Shown here: in pieces, positions 34,406 through 46,895 of the stretch | Position numbering within the stretch: the first letter of the stretch is position 1 | Layout of the letters: every line of letters starts with the position of its first letter | Assembly (NCBI GenBank): GCA_004802725.1 | Contig: SGPM01000169.1 | Coordinates: forward strand, 1-56,170 | Length of the DNA stretch: 56,170 bases | From: Antrodiella citrinella | Lineage: Eukaryota > Basidiomycota > Agaricomycetes > Polyporales > Steccherinaceae | Direction of reading: 5' to 3' | The notes under the pieces: model-generated | What the model was told of the DNA's origin: nothing | What the model saw: only the letters and a program-made list of their open reading frames with translations | The model's database searches: none | Program-made: the position numbers and the translations under genes

Positions 34406-36197
34406 TCACGACGAATCCGGGTCCGTCGCCCTCTCCTTTCCCTTACCCAAAGGTGGATGCTGTAATAAAAGGTTGGGCGAGCTGGCCATCGCTGCTGACG
34501 TGAAGCTGGGTAATCGCGATGTTGTTCGTGGAGATGTTGGGGAGAGATGTGAAGGAGAGAAGGACGGTCGTCGAGGAGATGAGGGTAAAGATGAGTTGCC
34601 TCGAGATGACGGGGATTTCGGAGGCGGTGGGACACCTTCGCCTGATGCAGCTTCCGTGAGCAGGAATTCGACCCACAAACGGGAGAAAGACTGTAATTCG
34701 ATGAGTGAGAAATGTGGTCGAATATTGATGTGCTAGACTCACCTCTGTCTCGTCGATCTTCTCGAGCTCCGGCCCTTTTGGACTCGTCGCCCGTCCCCAT
34801 ATCGAAGCGCTTGCACTGGAGAGAATTCCACCTTTCTTTTGCAACCCGGCCTTTTCTCGTTCGTCGTCGTTCCAGGACAGAATAGAGGAGAGTAAAGAAA
34901 GCATCTCAAATCGCTTTGAGTCTGCCCGGGGTGTGTTGAGAAACGATAAGAGGACATTGGTAACAAGTCGCCTGTCAACATTCGTGTCGGTGGACGAGCG
35001 ACGCAGTCGACGGAGCGCTTCCATCAAGTGGTCGTTCATGATGACAGCTAAAGCTCAAAAAGTCAGGATGTCTGGAACCGAGACGAACAGTGATTTACAA
35101 ACCTTCGTGCCGAAGTTTGCTTATGAGTAAATTCTTCTCCTTCACTTCCTTCTCGAGCTCAGTCGTGCGGGACGAGCTGGTGTTGGACTCCTCCAGTTGC
35201 ATCTGCGGACCAATGTATCAGTAAACGCATACGGCGCAAGACATATAAACCAACCTCAGCTGTCAGTGCTCGATGTTTGTACTCAGCTAGAGATTGAGTT
35301 ACTTGGAGCAATTGCACTTCATGACCTTTCAGTGCCTGCTGTAGTTCATGGTCTTTGGCTGTACCATACCCGATCAATACCGTGTAACGAGAGCGTAGCA
35401 TAAAAACATACCAGCTTGAAAGTCCTCCAGAACCGATTGGAGATTGTTGCACTTCTCCCGCTCAATGTGCAGGTCTGTCGCGTCCCGCTCTCTAGCTTCC
35501 CTCTCAATCTCCAGATCTCGACGAAGGGCGTCCACGGTTAACCGGGCTTCATCTGCTACCACTTGCGACTGCATTGCCTTGTCCTCCCACTCATCCCGGT
35601 CTATTCGAGACTGTTCCAGCTCTGCCTGCAGCTCCCTGACTTCCCGCTCTCTCTGATACGCTTCTTGCGCGTTCTCTTGCAATGCCCGACTCCGCATCAC
35701 CTCCAATTCCCTCGACGCCCTTTCCGATTCCTCGTTGGATGTGATAAGCTCCGCCTTCAAAGCTTCCACCGTCGCCGACAGGTCGTCATTCTGCACAGTC
35801 AGTTGTTGAACGAGCTGCTCCTGTCGGTCCAATTCATCCTGAACAAGAGGTGTGGTATCGTCATCGAAATATTGTCAACGAGAACAACATAATGCATACA
35901 ACGTACGGCGTCCTGCTTCAACTTGTTCCCTAACGTCGTGCGCATCGTAGTGAGCTTGGACAGCAGGTTGCGATATTGCGCCGCAAGCGTATCCTTCTCC
36001 TCTTTCGTCCGCTGCAACTCATGCTGCAGTCTCTGTATTGGGTCCATGCTGTCCAGGTCTGCATCATCGTGCTTCCCGTTGATTCCGTTGGGTGCTGTAG
36101 GTAGCGGAGGCGAGTGTACCCTGTCGCTGTCGAAAGATTTCCGGAAGTCTGAAGATGTCCGTGGTGGAGGTGAACTGTCTGATTCCCCTGTAGCCAT
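34406..36197 (-). CDS. RUD3: RUD3-like Golgi coiled-coil protein with GRAB domain
   Basis: Six exons (36197-35907, 35838-35412, 35358-35255, 35202-35103, 35047-34743 and 34690-34406) give 503 residues. A Ser/Pro-rich N-terminus precedes a long coiled coil (LQHELQRTKEEKDTLAAQYR through about residue 300). Near the C-terminus is RRLVTNVLLSFLNTPRADSK, then RFEML, LLSSILSW and REKAGLQ, the GRIP-related Arf-binding (GRAB) pattern of yeast Rud3. A Ser/Pro-rich tail ends it. Rud3 is recruited to the cis-Golgi by Arf1 and tethers vesicles; this role is inferred from domain order. The gene is sandwiched between the two 442-residue paralogues. Confidence 0.82.
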
Positions 36198-36502
36198 GCT
36201 GAACTCGCTTGTCGGACACTCGAGGCACTTTCTGAATTGTGAACGGTGAAATGGGCTGGCCTCTCTCTCCCGTGCCGGCGTTCTCTGCAGAGAGGTTTTA
36301 TCGAATTAGTTATTACGATTACGTATGCTACGGTTGTGCTACGGAAAATAAATATGCAATACTAGCCGCCAGCCAGAACGCGACTCGGACTCGGACATGC
36401 ATGCTCTTGACATGCTCTACACTAAACGCTCTCGTGAACTGTCTTTCTAACAACCACAACACCTATCCTCTAGCTTTTTTCTACGCGTAACCGGTACACA
36501 GA
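36198..36502. promoter_or_regulatory. Divergent promoter region
   Basis: The 305 bases between the RUD3-like start (minus) and paralogue B (plus) must carry both promoters. I could not mark specific elements. Confidence 0.5.
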
Positions 36503-38059
36503 ATGCCCAAAGATGCTACGCGACACCCGACGCAATCGCAATTCTTCACGATGCGATATGAAGCACGGACAATTTTGGTTCCTCGTCCGAAAACTTACGA
36601 GGTGCGTCGTCCAACTGCTGCATATCTTTCGCATCGATTGATTTATGACGCGTTTTTTCTCGACAGGTTGCAATCACGTTAGCTCGCAAGCACTTCAAGT
36701 CGCTTGCCGGCAAAGAGGTCTACTTCCATATTGCGCAAGTTGAGATCGCACCAGCTGGAGAAACAGTAGAGCTGACGGACGACGTGTGGGAAGATGTCGT
36801 TATGACAATCACCTCAGTAAATGTGGGATGCAGACCACTCGACGATGCTGGACTCAGCGACGCTGGGCCTATTGACCCCGCAGTTCCTCGTAAGTCGCGA
36901 CATATTATCGTATGCTCGACTACATGACGAAGGAACTTAGCCGAGAAAAGGACTATCGTCATGAACATCTTTTATTCAGGTTTCAAGGAGGAGATTCCTT
37001 CTCACACAATCAAATGCAAACCTTCCACGCGATGGTCCCAAATTCACCACGCCGTTAGCAAGCGCATGGTCGGGTTGTGTTCAGACGGCTTCTACCTTCT
37101 GTATTATGGGGAGCGGGTGTTTCACTATGGTGCAGTTGGCGATATGGTTGATGATGACGATGTATGCGATATCTGTGTCTCCAAAGAGCAGTTGGGTGGA
37201 AAGCCTGTGGTCTATATTTGGACCCCGCAAGCACAGCAAGTCACTGTTGACCTATCCCTCGTACCTCAATGGGAGTTCTCGGTGCTCTATCCCATCGCAC
37301 CGATTGTTCCTGCCAAGTTCGCAGGAAGTACAGGCCAAAGAACGACATGGAACGTCGTCACCCGCGACGATGGCACTTTGCTTGACCAGTTGACTGGTCT
37401 GGAGGTGACATATCTGTTCTGGGAGGCCGTGTGAGTGGTCACCTTCAATCATGTATTGTCGACTACTTACACAGATTGGTATTGCAGTACAAACCATTCG
37501 CGTCAAGTACAACTATTGGATTCTCCGCCTGTCTCACGACCTTCCAGCCCTGCGTTGGATGTCACCGCCGCGTTCAATCCTGTGAATGCTACACTCACGG
37601 ATGACGACTCCGTTCTGCTCTGTGTCGCTGAATTGACGCCATACCTCGATGCCTGCCTGAAAGCACTGGGGCTCCACACCGAAGCCAGGACCTCATTCAT
37701 CACGTACGTTCACGACATTTTGTTGCCCTTCTGCAGCATCTCTTGATACTCTGAATAGATATTGGCTACCATCTTTACTCAAACACGAATATGTTGCTCT
37801 TCGCTTCGTCCCCCAGGATTCATACTCTCAAGCGGCACCCATGACCGTTGAACCGTCGCCGGACGTCATCGTCCGGGTGTTCATGATCTTCAAGGGTGTT
37901 CTGGTGGAAGGTGTTGGGTCCTGGCCGTTGGCTTCAGCGCGTGTCCAGAAGGACGTCTCTCACTGGCGCAAGGTCGTTGGACTCTCGGAGGTGGACCAGT
38001 TACATGACCGATCACTCTTCCGCGTTCTGGAGTGGGGTGGGATGGAGATTCTGGTATGA
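36503..38059 (+). CDS. Conserved protein of unknown function, paralogue B
   Basis: Five exons (36503-36601, 36667-36889, 36941-37430, 37488-37703 and 37759-38059) give 442 residues, the same length and exon count as paralogue A. Landmarks are PRPKT at the end of exon 1, KEVYF, KPVVYIW, VDLSLVPQWEFSVLYPIAPI, TGLEVTYLFWEA, EARTSFIT, EYVALRFVPQ, VIVRVFMIFKGV and SWPLA. B keeps the more regular form of each block, so A is probably the more diverged copy. The function is unknown; no signal peptide, membrane span or catalytic motif is evident. Confidence 0.8.
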
Positions 38060-38845
38060 TCCGCAGTGGTGTCATGCATACCTGAATTTTCCGTCTATGT
38101 TTCATCCACACTTCGCAGACTGCTGTAGCTATAGCAAAACTGAAATTCGTTCCGTAGTACTCTACATGTCTAAAAATGGGATGCATCGATCGGACTGGAC
38201 GCCAGAAACTCCGATAGACTCAGCGTTACCTTGCAAGACGCTGCAGTGAACGACTTTTGGCATCTGTCTTGTGTCCCAGCGTGCTATACCGAAACTGTTC
38301 AATAGACATCAGCATTTCCCCGATGAGCATGGCGAATCAGATCATTTTCCTAACCCAGCGGACACTGGCAGTGGCATATGACAATCAAGCGTGTGTTATC
38401 AACTTCGTGTCCCCGGACGTCTTGATCTCTTGATTCCAGCATATGGCTATCCGATTTTCGAGTCCAATGACTGTGTACACTGTACACGGAACACTGACGA
38501 CGAAGCCGAAACGGCGCGCTCTGTCTAGCGTATTAAAATTTCATCAAGAACATACCGCCGTCGGCGCTTTCGCTAAAGTACACATGAGGGGCTGTAGCGC
38601 TGGTAACATGTCGAGCAAGGTCTACAGTCTAGACAGGCCAACCCAAGGCCAACCGTCATTCCATTCATCTTTCCCGGCCTTCTTACGCCTTCCTTCACGT
38701 TTGAAAGTACTCTTTCGCTGTCTTTCCTCTGTCCAGTTCTCTCCAGATAATTGTATATCGACTTCCTACCACACATACCTTCCTGCTACACGCGTCTTGC
38801 TACGACAGCTTTGTAACCCACGACTTTGTCACTGTTGTATGAACT
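38060..38845. other. Gene-free spacer
   Basis: It holds the 3' flank of paralogue B and the promoter of the WD40 gene. I see no gene, and no repeat. Confidence 0.5.
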
Positions 38846-41800
38846 ATGGGTCGAGGTAAGCACCACGTCCTTTCATATAGCTGGTGCAGGTGGCTCTGTA
38901 TTGATTGCGTCACATAGGCTCTGCATTCCCTGGAGATACCGCCACCTACCCGCCCAATGACTATACGAGCCTCCCATCGGCAGCAGCCACTCCTCCAACA
39001 GGTGGGGATGGTTATCGGGACCACCGTCGGAAGATGACATTGTTGACTCTTCTCGATGCATTGACGGAGTTGAGCAAGAATGATGAGATGATTGGGATAG
39101 TCGACCCTCGTATGTCTGTTGCCACTGTCTTTGTCCTCACCCACCCTGACCGTCGGTCGTCTCCGCAGTCAAGGCTCAACAGCCGAGTTTTGAGGACGAC
39201 AAGGACGTTCGTGAGTACTGTCTGCCTCCATTATTCGTCGTGCCACAACGTCGACCTATTGGTTCTTAGCTACCGTGGACGAACACCTCCAAAAGGTGGG
39301 CGCTGAGGCGTTCAATAGATTTCAAAAGTACGTCATGTACATTACATTCGTGTCTGACTCGTTGACCGACGCATCCGTGCGCCCACAGACGCATTACAAA
39401 TCTCGATCGCGAAGTACGTCTCTCGTTCCTGGAACAACCTGACAGACAGCTCTAACGCCACGTTGGTAGCTTCGCAACTTTGCCAATGCAGCGCGCCAAC
39501 TCGGCAGTTCCGTTGGTATCCTCTCCTCCGCATTCCATCTGCGGGAGCGGCTCGCACAAATCTTGTTTCTGTTCAGAGAAAATGCTGCAGACTTGTTCCC
39601 GCGCAAGATCACGCGCGAACCGCGAGAGGCCATCGTTAATCCTGCTCTCCGGAAACTTCGGAAGCGCTCTCAGCGCGATGGAGCAGCTACGCAGATAGTC
39701 AACACCAGTGCATTTGAGGATATAGACTGTGAAGACTTCCCAGAACAGCTGAGGCTGTTTGCCATAGATGTCATCACATTCTTGGATTGCTTGAATGAAT
39801 TTCCAGAATTTACAGACGAAGCCGTCAATTCATCTATCCTCTCATTAGAGGGCGATTTGAAGGTCAGTATTCCACTCGTCTCTGTGTACCTTCCTAGTCA
39901 TGAACCTAGCAGCTTCGCAGTACTGGTCGTCCTGTCTGCGCGCGTATGAAGGTACTCAACTTCTATCCATGTCAAGATAGCCTTGCTAACCGACGTGTTT
40001 CATTCAGGCCAATTCAAGTTTCCCGCTGTACAACGATATCTTCACGATTTATCAGCTGAGATGAGTGAACACGTAGATAGTATCACATCATCACTGTCGA
40101 TCTTCATTGAAGTTGGTACGTTCTTTTGGAGCTCTATCCCTGATGACGCGGCATAACAGTTTTATTTTGAAGGTGTACCAACTATTCGCTTCGCTCAGAA
40201 GCACGCAGCCGCAAACTTGCTCAATTTGTCGACAGTGGCGACATTCTTCTCAGCCGTCACTGCGACAACTTTACAATTCTCCTTTGATACCACCGGGACT
40301 CCATTGGCGGATTCAGTGAACGCATTTTGGTTTACTTCATTGGTATTCTCTATCGGTGCCGCTGTGAACAGTCTCCTGGGATTGACATGGAAGCAAGCGA
40401 TGTAGTACGTATACCTTATTCTCCCCCTTTTGGGCTAGTTCTGACATTTTATACAGTCGTTCACCCGGGCATCGAGTGCCCTGGTGGGTTCTCATTTGGA
40501 TCAAACGATCTCCTTTGGTGTTTTTGGTGCTCTCTGTCGCTTGTTTCTCAATAGGTCTTGTATTGTTCACATACTCATCCAATCAGGTAGAACTTCACTC
40601 TTCTTGTGCCAATCTTGCTATGACTCACCTGATGTTACTCTCGTATAGTCCCGAGTCACGTCCACGGTGACTACCGTCTTCTCCGCTTGTAGTTGTTTCG
40701 GTCTTGCAGCTGTGTCCACCTGGTTCGCTTCGGAACGGTGGATCTACAATCAGCACAAAGGGACGAAATGGCTCGCGGACGCATTGTCCGAAACGAAGAT
40801 CCAATTGTACGCCACACCCGGTATTGCATGGTTCATTCACCAACCGCGCGCCGCAGCTCGGAGGGTCGCATATTGGAGCCGAAGGCGTACTAGCGACGCC
40901 GGTGACTTCTTCATTAGCTTGCGAAATTCGACGGTGCAGGTATTGCGTGTGCGGAGAGAGGGTTCAACGGTGGATGACAGAGAGAAGAATGAATCTATCG
41001 CCTCACCGATGCCGATGTCTTTCAGCCCGGAACCAATGTCTCCCTCGTCTCCTATGTCTCCTTACGGTCGTCCATCGGACACTATGACTACCCTGCCAAC
41101 CATCGCTGAATCGACCACCTTAGACGGATACGATCAGCATGCAAGCAAGTCCGACGTTGGTCTAAGTGATCCTGCTAGTGCTGGTCGACTACGCCTCAGA
41201 CAAGTCGTCAAATCCGTCATAACGATGGGTCGGACCGCCACCACCGCCTTCAGCGTGCCCCAGCGACAGAGAACGACTTCGTCGGACGGTACACGGAAAC
41301 AGACGGAGCCACCGGCGTTGTTGAAGAGCTCCAGGGTGGCGGCGTTGGTGCCGAAGTTGAAGAGTTTGGAGACGACGCAGGACTTGGCAGCACATTCGGC
41401 TCTGGTGAGGCATATGCAATTCTCGCCGAATGGGAAATTCTTGGCTACTTCCAGGTAAGTTTCTCATCGTGAATTATATTTAGTTTTATCTCTGAATCGT
41501 TCGCTATAGTTGGGATAGGACGTCGGTCATCTTCCGCGTTGGTGTACGTACATTTCTACCTGTCATATTGAATAGCAACTGACGCATGTTGTTCAGAATC
41601 CTTTCACATCACATCGTGTCCTCGCACATCCGCAAGGTTTCGTCGGTCAGGTCGCATGGTCTCCAAGCGGTACTACGCTCCTTACGAAGCTTGGTCGTGG
41701 TGTCAAACTATGGACCGAAGTGCGTCTTAGCTCTACCACGACTTCTCTTCATCCTCTTACATCTGCGTATTACAGGAAGGCGTGTGTAAAAAAACGATTG

Positions 41801-43220
41801 ATCGCAAAAAAAGTGTGCAGTCTGTCGCGTGGCTACCTGGCGGTGAAGGTGAGGAAATCAATGGACTCTTCATCTCAGCATGCATGGAACCTAAATCGTA
41901 TTCTAGCATTCTTATCTGTTGAAGGTGACTCTGTGACCAAACTGGTAAGTAACACCCGTCCTCTAAACTGAGTGATTTTCTCAATTGCTCTATATTGTTT
42001 TAGGACCTCTCTGGAAATGTGTGTGGTCTCCTGGGTACATCTGCAGGACGCCCAAACTGACCTGCTTTTAGGTCCTTGATCAATACCACTTTGAACGCAT
42101 GATGGTGCATGATGTCGCAGTCACGCAAGATTCGCATCGCATGCTGGTGGTCGGTTCTTTGACGGCATCCCAAGATGGCTTGCATCCTAGCAAGAGTCGG
42201 GCTGAGAAACAGATCATCTGTGAGTACGCCATCTTCGAGGAGGATATGCTTCGTTCCTCATCGTTGTTGCCCCACATAGCGTATAATTTGGACAAGAAGG
42301 AAATCGAGAAGTAAGTGGAGTCGTACTTATGTCTATGATCTTGAAGACTAACCATGACTTTAGCCGTGTGCCTGTTCTGCACGAGGTGCGAGATATCACC
42401 CTAGCACGGAATGATCAAGTGGCTTTGGTCAGCTACGAGGACAAGGTGAGGAGGAATGTGTCATGAGTCATCGGTGGCTCATTCATGATCAAAGGCACCC
42501 CCGCAACTCTGGAGACTCGAATCGGTCAAAGACTCCTCTCGATTATCTTTACGACACACATACATGCCCAAGGTTACTGTCGACTTTGCTGGACCAAGTT
42601 ACTTCGGTGGCAAAAACGACCAATTGATCTTGTGCGCAGGAAAAGGTTCGTCGATCATCCTTTTCGTGCGTCCTTCTAAATACCCATTAACATTGATGTC
42701 CCATCACATAGGTGGAGATATCCATATCTGGGACCGAGAATCTGCAGCTCTGTTGCATCACGTCCGAGCGCAAGCCCTTGGCGGAGATCTGACCTGCGTC
42801 GCCTGGAACCATGCTCAAGACTCCTTCATGTTTGCCACTGGTTCTCACGATGGCGCCATACGCATATGGACCACACCCACTCACGACTCGGACATCAGGG
42901 CGGCGTTTCTCGGCGTAGACGACATCGGTCCTTCTCGCGCTACAACCAATCCGGCTACACCTCGCACGAGCTCGCCATCACCGTTCGAGGGCGAGTTCAC
43001 GGAGAGTCCTGCTGCACAGCTGACCTTCCAACTTACGGAGTCAAGCGACAGGAATGCTAATAACACACCGCCCGACGGACAGGACAGTCAAGCCCTTTCT
43101 ACGGATTCCGGTTCCTCAGGACCTATAATGTATCGGGTTAGATCCAGAGACAAGGATCGGGACCGGGACAATGCGAAAGCGACTGCGTCCACGAAGCCTG
43201 ACGTTCACGGCTTTTTCTAG
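38846..43220 (+). CDS. Membrane-anchored WD40-repeat protein
   Basis: Twenty exons join in one frame to 1096 residues: 38846-38855, 38918-39109, 39169-39210, 39270-39327, 39389-39413, 39470-39862, 39921-39951, 40008-40115, 40173-40404, 40457-40586, 40649-41454, 41510-41543, 41597-41719, 41776-41848, 41907-41944, 42004-42018, 42072-42310, 42364-42445, 42495-42645 and 42712-43220. The N-terminal 240 residues are helical. Four hydrophobic segments follow (about 305-323, 333-354, 385-405, 414-434). A Ser/Pro-rich linker leads to WD40 repeats from about 653 (HSALVRHMQFSPNGKFLATS, SWDRTSVIFRV, QVAWSPSGTTLLT) to about 980 (LTCVAWNHAQDSFMFATGSH, DGAIRIW). A disordered C-tail ends it. The first exon codes for only three residues. 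The WD40 scaffold is presumably held at a membrane; its partner is unknown. Confidence 0.82.
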
Positions 43221-43631
43221 GTCCATGATTTCACGAATTTCACGAAACATGGATGCACAAAAGAGTGGCTGGGACACTCTCATTGATTGACAAGAATGAT
43301 TCACATATTAGCTTTGTATTACTAGGTTTATGTCCTTGGCAATTCATTCTTCACGAGACACTTCATTTGAATATCCTTGCATAGCTACGATAATGTATTT
43401 TACGATACCACTCACGGAATTTCTTGACTATGATAGACTTTTTTCGTTGCTTATCCCAACAGGCACTTCGAGTTCCGTTAACTTCAATGACGGCAATTCC
43501 TGAAGCTTTGTTTGGAGGCTACAACGACAACCTGTACAGTAACGACTGCGGGGTGTCGCTCTGCCACCAGGAGTCGTTGACCACGAATACTTTAAGTTCA
43601 CGCGTCTACACTCTTGTGTCTTACCGTGATC
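43221..43631. other. Spacer before the small secreted protein gene
   Basis: It holds the WD40 3' end and the promoter of the next gene. Nothing else is seen. Confidence 0.45.
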
Positions 43632-44126
43632 ATGGGAGGTGTACTCTTCCGTATTGTTCGTCTCCTGCTCCTCCTAGGTTTGTGTATTGTACATGTCGTT
43701 TCTGCGTTGCAGCTTGACAATCTGCTTGCGAAGCCATTGGGGTACGTCAGTCATTCAATCTTGAAGCTTGTCGGTGATTCGAACACCGTCTAATGCCACA
43801 TGCCATAGCTTCGTCAAGTCAAAGTCGTTGATGCACCAGACGGTGATGCACCGGACCGTCACGCCGCGTACGTCGAATGGTTCTCGCGCCCTCGTCAGAG
43901 GGACAAGAACCATTGTATGTTCCCGCTCACTCGCTCCTACAAATCAAACGGTGACCGGGACGCGTCCATTGTTGAACTCCGCAACGTTCTTCGCCCATGT
44001 CAGCTCTTCCCAAAGTTTGACGAGAAGGTAAATCGTTCATGGACTTCGGACAACGTGCTCGAACGTTGTAAACACTTCTTTCTCAATCACTACGGTGATA
44101 AACATATTTTTCAGACCGTTTTTTGA
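43632..44126 (+). CDS. Small secreted protein of unknown function
   Basis: Two exons (43632-43745, with a GTCAGT donor, and 43809-44126) give 143 residues. The first exon is a strong signal peptide (MGGVLFRIVRLLLLLGLCIV then HVVSALQ). The mature part is basic with few cysteines (NHC, RPC, ERC) and contains RQVKVVDAPDGDAPDRHAAY and a C-terminal CKHFFLNHYGDKHIFQTVF. No domain is recognised. The choice of the GTCAGT donor rests on keeping the second exon open; the nearby GTACGT donor would put it in another open frame. Confidence 0.55.
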
Positions 44127-45129
44127 CCTGCCGTCACGTATTTTGTTGTTCTTGAGCTATTGTCAGTAATACATGTATCCGCTGTACATACCACTAGGAA
44201 ACATGGTGCGAGACATATGCAGTATTGTATAGCCGCGAGTGAGTGCTATGAAACATTCGCTAAGACAGCTGCAATGCTATGCAAACATATATGGGGAACG
44301 ACGAGAAATCCGGATAATATAGGGGCTATGTGAGCTACAGACATCTATCTACGACTCGCCGTCAATTCTATAGCCCCTCCCCACAGCTATGGCGCCTGGA
44401 ATTTTTTCAGATGTAAGACGAGTTCCCGCGATGCCGAGTTGGTTTTACAGCCCTCAGACTCGACAGCCTGGACCTTGCTCATACATCCACGGCCGTGTTC
44501 AAGTTGCATCATTTCGGAAAGCCTACTAGACATTGTCATCTGCTGTCACGGTATCATGCAACTCCACATATGCCTCCGGCCCTATCATGTTATCACTGAA
44601 CTAGTACTGTTGCTGCTGGAACGACGCTGAGTAGTATTTAACGGTCTCATTCTGTGAGACCGTCAACCTGAAACTGACAGATAATCCTTGATGAATCGGG
44701 AAAGTGACCTCGGAGTCTTCGTGTCGGTATTAAGGGATGGTCTGTCGCCATCCGGGAAGGGTCTGCGTTCGGTGAAGTTGCAGCCTGAGAAAAAGCAGAG
44801 GGTCCAGCATTTCAGTGCGCAGTGGGTCGAACAGAGCGTTGGACAAGAGGTGCAGTGCTTGAATCAGATGTACTGTATCATGTACACATATGAGCATCAC
44901 TCGCCGAAATACAAACACTGACATGGTGGCTCACCACCTCAGACCTTCGGTTCGTGATCGAGGCGAGCTCTTGTCATTGAGCGGTAAACTAGCGATCAAT
45001 GATCGATGATCGATTCAGACAACGCGAGCGCCTTCCTCCAGCGAACCCTCGAGCTTGAGCTCAAAGATACCGTCTTCCTTCCTTCCGTCGCTCTCTATAT
45101 TTCGATCTTGCCGTGACAATTTTACCACC
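44127..45129. other. Gene-free spacer
   Basis: About 1 kb without a recognisable gene. It contains the hairpin at 44641-44663 and short GATC-rich repeats near 44990-45015. Confidence 0.45.
44641..44663. repeat. Perfect hairpin
   Basis: Nine-base arms ACGGTCTCA and TGAGACCGT are separated by TTCTG. No gene ends here that I can support, so it is not an obvious terminator. Confidence 0.6.
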
Positions 45130-46597
45130 ATGAAAACACCAAACCACCCTCAACTAATTCCTGTTGACATTTGCGAACGGGTCATCGATTTCGTTGCCAA
45201 CGAGCCCAGGAACCTGCCACCTGACGACCGAGGGACGTTACCTCGGTCGCGATACTATGACTGTCCCTCTCTAGCCAACTGCGCCCTCGTATGTCGTGCA
45301 TGGCTACCTCGATCCCGCTTCTACTTAGGGAAATGTATCAGTGACATTGGCTCTCGGCAAGGACTCGAGTCCCTCTGCTTGTTCCTCTGCGCCTCCCCCC
45401 ACCTTGCGACTACGCTACACTCGCTATACATCTATGGCGGTGCACACAGAAATGAGCCCATCGATGATTCGTGGGTCTCATCTGTTCCGATGTTGCTTCC
45501 TACTCTTTCATCCGGGCTCTCGCTCCACCTCACCAACATCGACTTGTCACATCAACACGTCACATTATACAGTACATACAACTTCAAGTTCGCCAATACT
45601 GAATCCCTTCATCTTCTCGATGTTTCCTTCAAACACTTCTCTCAAGTTACTCGTTTGGCGCATGCAGTCCATGCAAAACACGTACAACTCAACTACTGCC
45701 TCCTGCCGACTCTCGATGGCACGGTCAGCCAGGATAGACGCCTCCTTCTCAACCCCTGGCTCAAGACACTCAGTATCGACTTCTCCTCATGGACAGATCT
45801 AGACCGCGCACCCTTGCATTGTACTATCTTGGCGTGCCCAAACCTATCAATTCTCAGCGTTGATACTACGCGTACGCTCCCTGGTACGCTCGAAATGCGC
45901 ACGTTGCGAAGTAAAGAAGATTGGTATCGCATCTGCGCAGTGGCGCGATACCTGTTTTTACGTTCCGTTCAGCCAGGACACCGCGTCAGGATGTACGTCG
46001 TAGCGCAAGAGGTCACAGTTTACTTCCCTGGATTTTTGAGTTTGTTCCTCTTGCTTGCTCATGCAAATCATTAGATCTGATCGAATATGCTGTAAGGTCC
46101 TGCGCTGATCCTCAGTCCATGCACAAGTACAGGTCGAGAACCTACAACTGCAGCCCTCATCGCAACGTGGTCATGCGTTTTATTGCTGCTATCCCCTTGT
46201 CCTATTCCGGATATCACGATCGACCACACGGACGCTACATGGAGTTGGGACGACCATTCGCCGGAGATATGGCGGGTCCTCGACGAAACTCTCTTGCTCT
46301 ATCGCCCGTCGCTACATCGTGTCGACGTGCAGCTTCCGAATTCCCTCACATACCACGACGTCTTGACACCTCAGTACGGCTGTGTTGACAACCTCATCCG
46401 AGCCTTGTTACCGAAGATGACGGCGGCGGGTGTCCTTGAGAGGAAATGCAATGGCCAAACCTGCTTCTTTCATCAGTCTCAGTAAGTCGATCATTGTTCT
46501 CAATGCAACGGCTCGCTGTGCTTACCGCATATACAGGGAAATTCCCCTCGCAAGTGAAACTTCCATCACAGCGATCTCAGTCTCGGTGGAGTCTTAA
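45130..46597 (+). pseudogene. F-box-like protein, reading frame probably broken
   Basis: The first 270 codons from the ATG at 45130 read like an Agaricomycete F-box-type protein: LIPVDICERVIDFVANE, then SLANCALVCRAWLPRSRFYL and a leucine-rich region. The frame stops at 46072-46074. The continuation appears in another frame (SLLPWIFEFVPLACSCKSLD near 46020) and then back in the first (PCPIPDITIDHTDATWSWDD from about 46195), ending after an intron (46484 donor, 46536 acceptor) at the TAA 46595-46597. Ordinary introns do not explain both switches, so I call it a probable pseudogene. An unusual splice form or a sequencing error is possible. Confidence 0.55.
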
Positions 46598-46895
46598 GCC
46601 GAACTCTCGCCATCATCCGAACGGTGTCCACCGACGACAGCTTCTAACCTTCATGCATGATGAGTTAATCTGGGACTCTATGCGTCTCGTCGCGAATTTG
46701 ACCTCACGCAAGCTTCCACAATTTATCTTCACGTTTCGTTCATTTTCTCCACAATACAGTGTACTTATTCTTCGTCTCGACTATGCAAAATACGACGTAC
46801 CGGGTCGCGGACGTACGTCAGAAGCCATATCTTCTGTACGGGTGTTCCAATCGTTGTCGTACGTTACATGGCAGCATCTACGAAATTTGCAAACA

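Noticed and set aside
41849..41906. Apparent stop in the WD40 gene after SYSSIL
   Set aside because: A GTGAGG..TAG intron at 41849-41906 removes it and yields GGEAFLSVEGD, the expected WD40 reading.
43770..43800. GATTCGAACACC, resembling a tRNA T-arm
   Set aside because: No matching acceptor stem, D-arm or A box could be found; it lies in an intron of the small secreted protein gene.
44641..44663. Hairpin as a transcription terminator
   Set aside because: Eukaryotic context and no supported gene ends there; kept only as a repeat.
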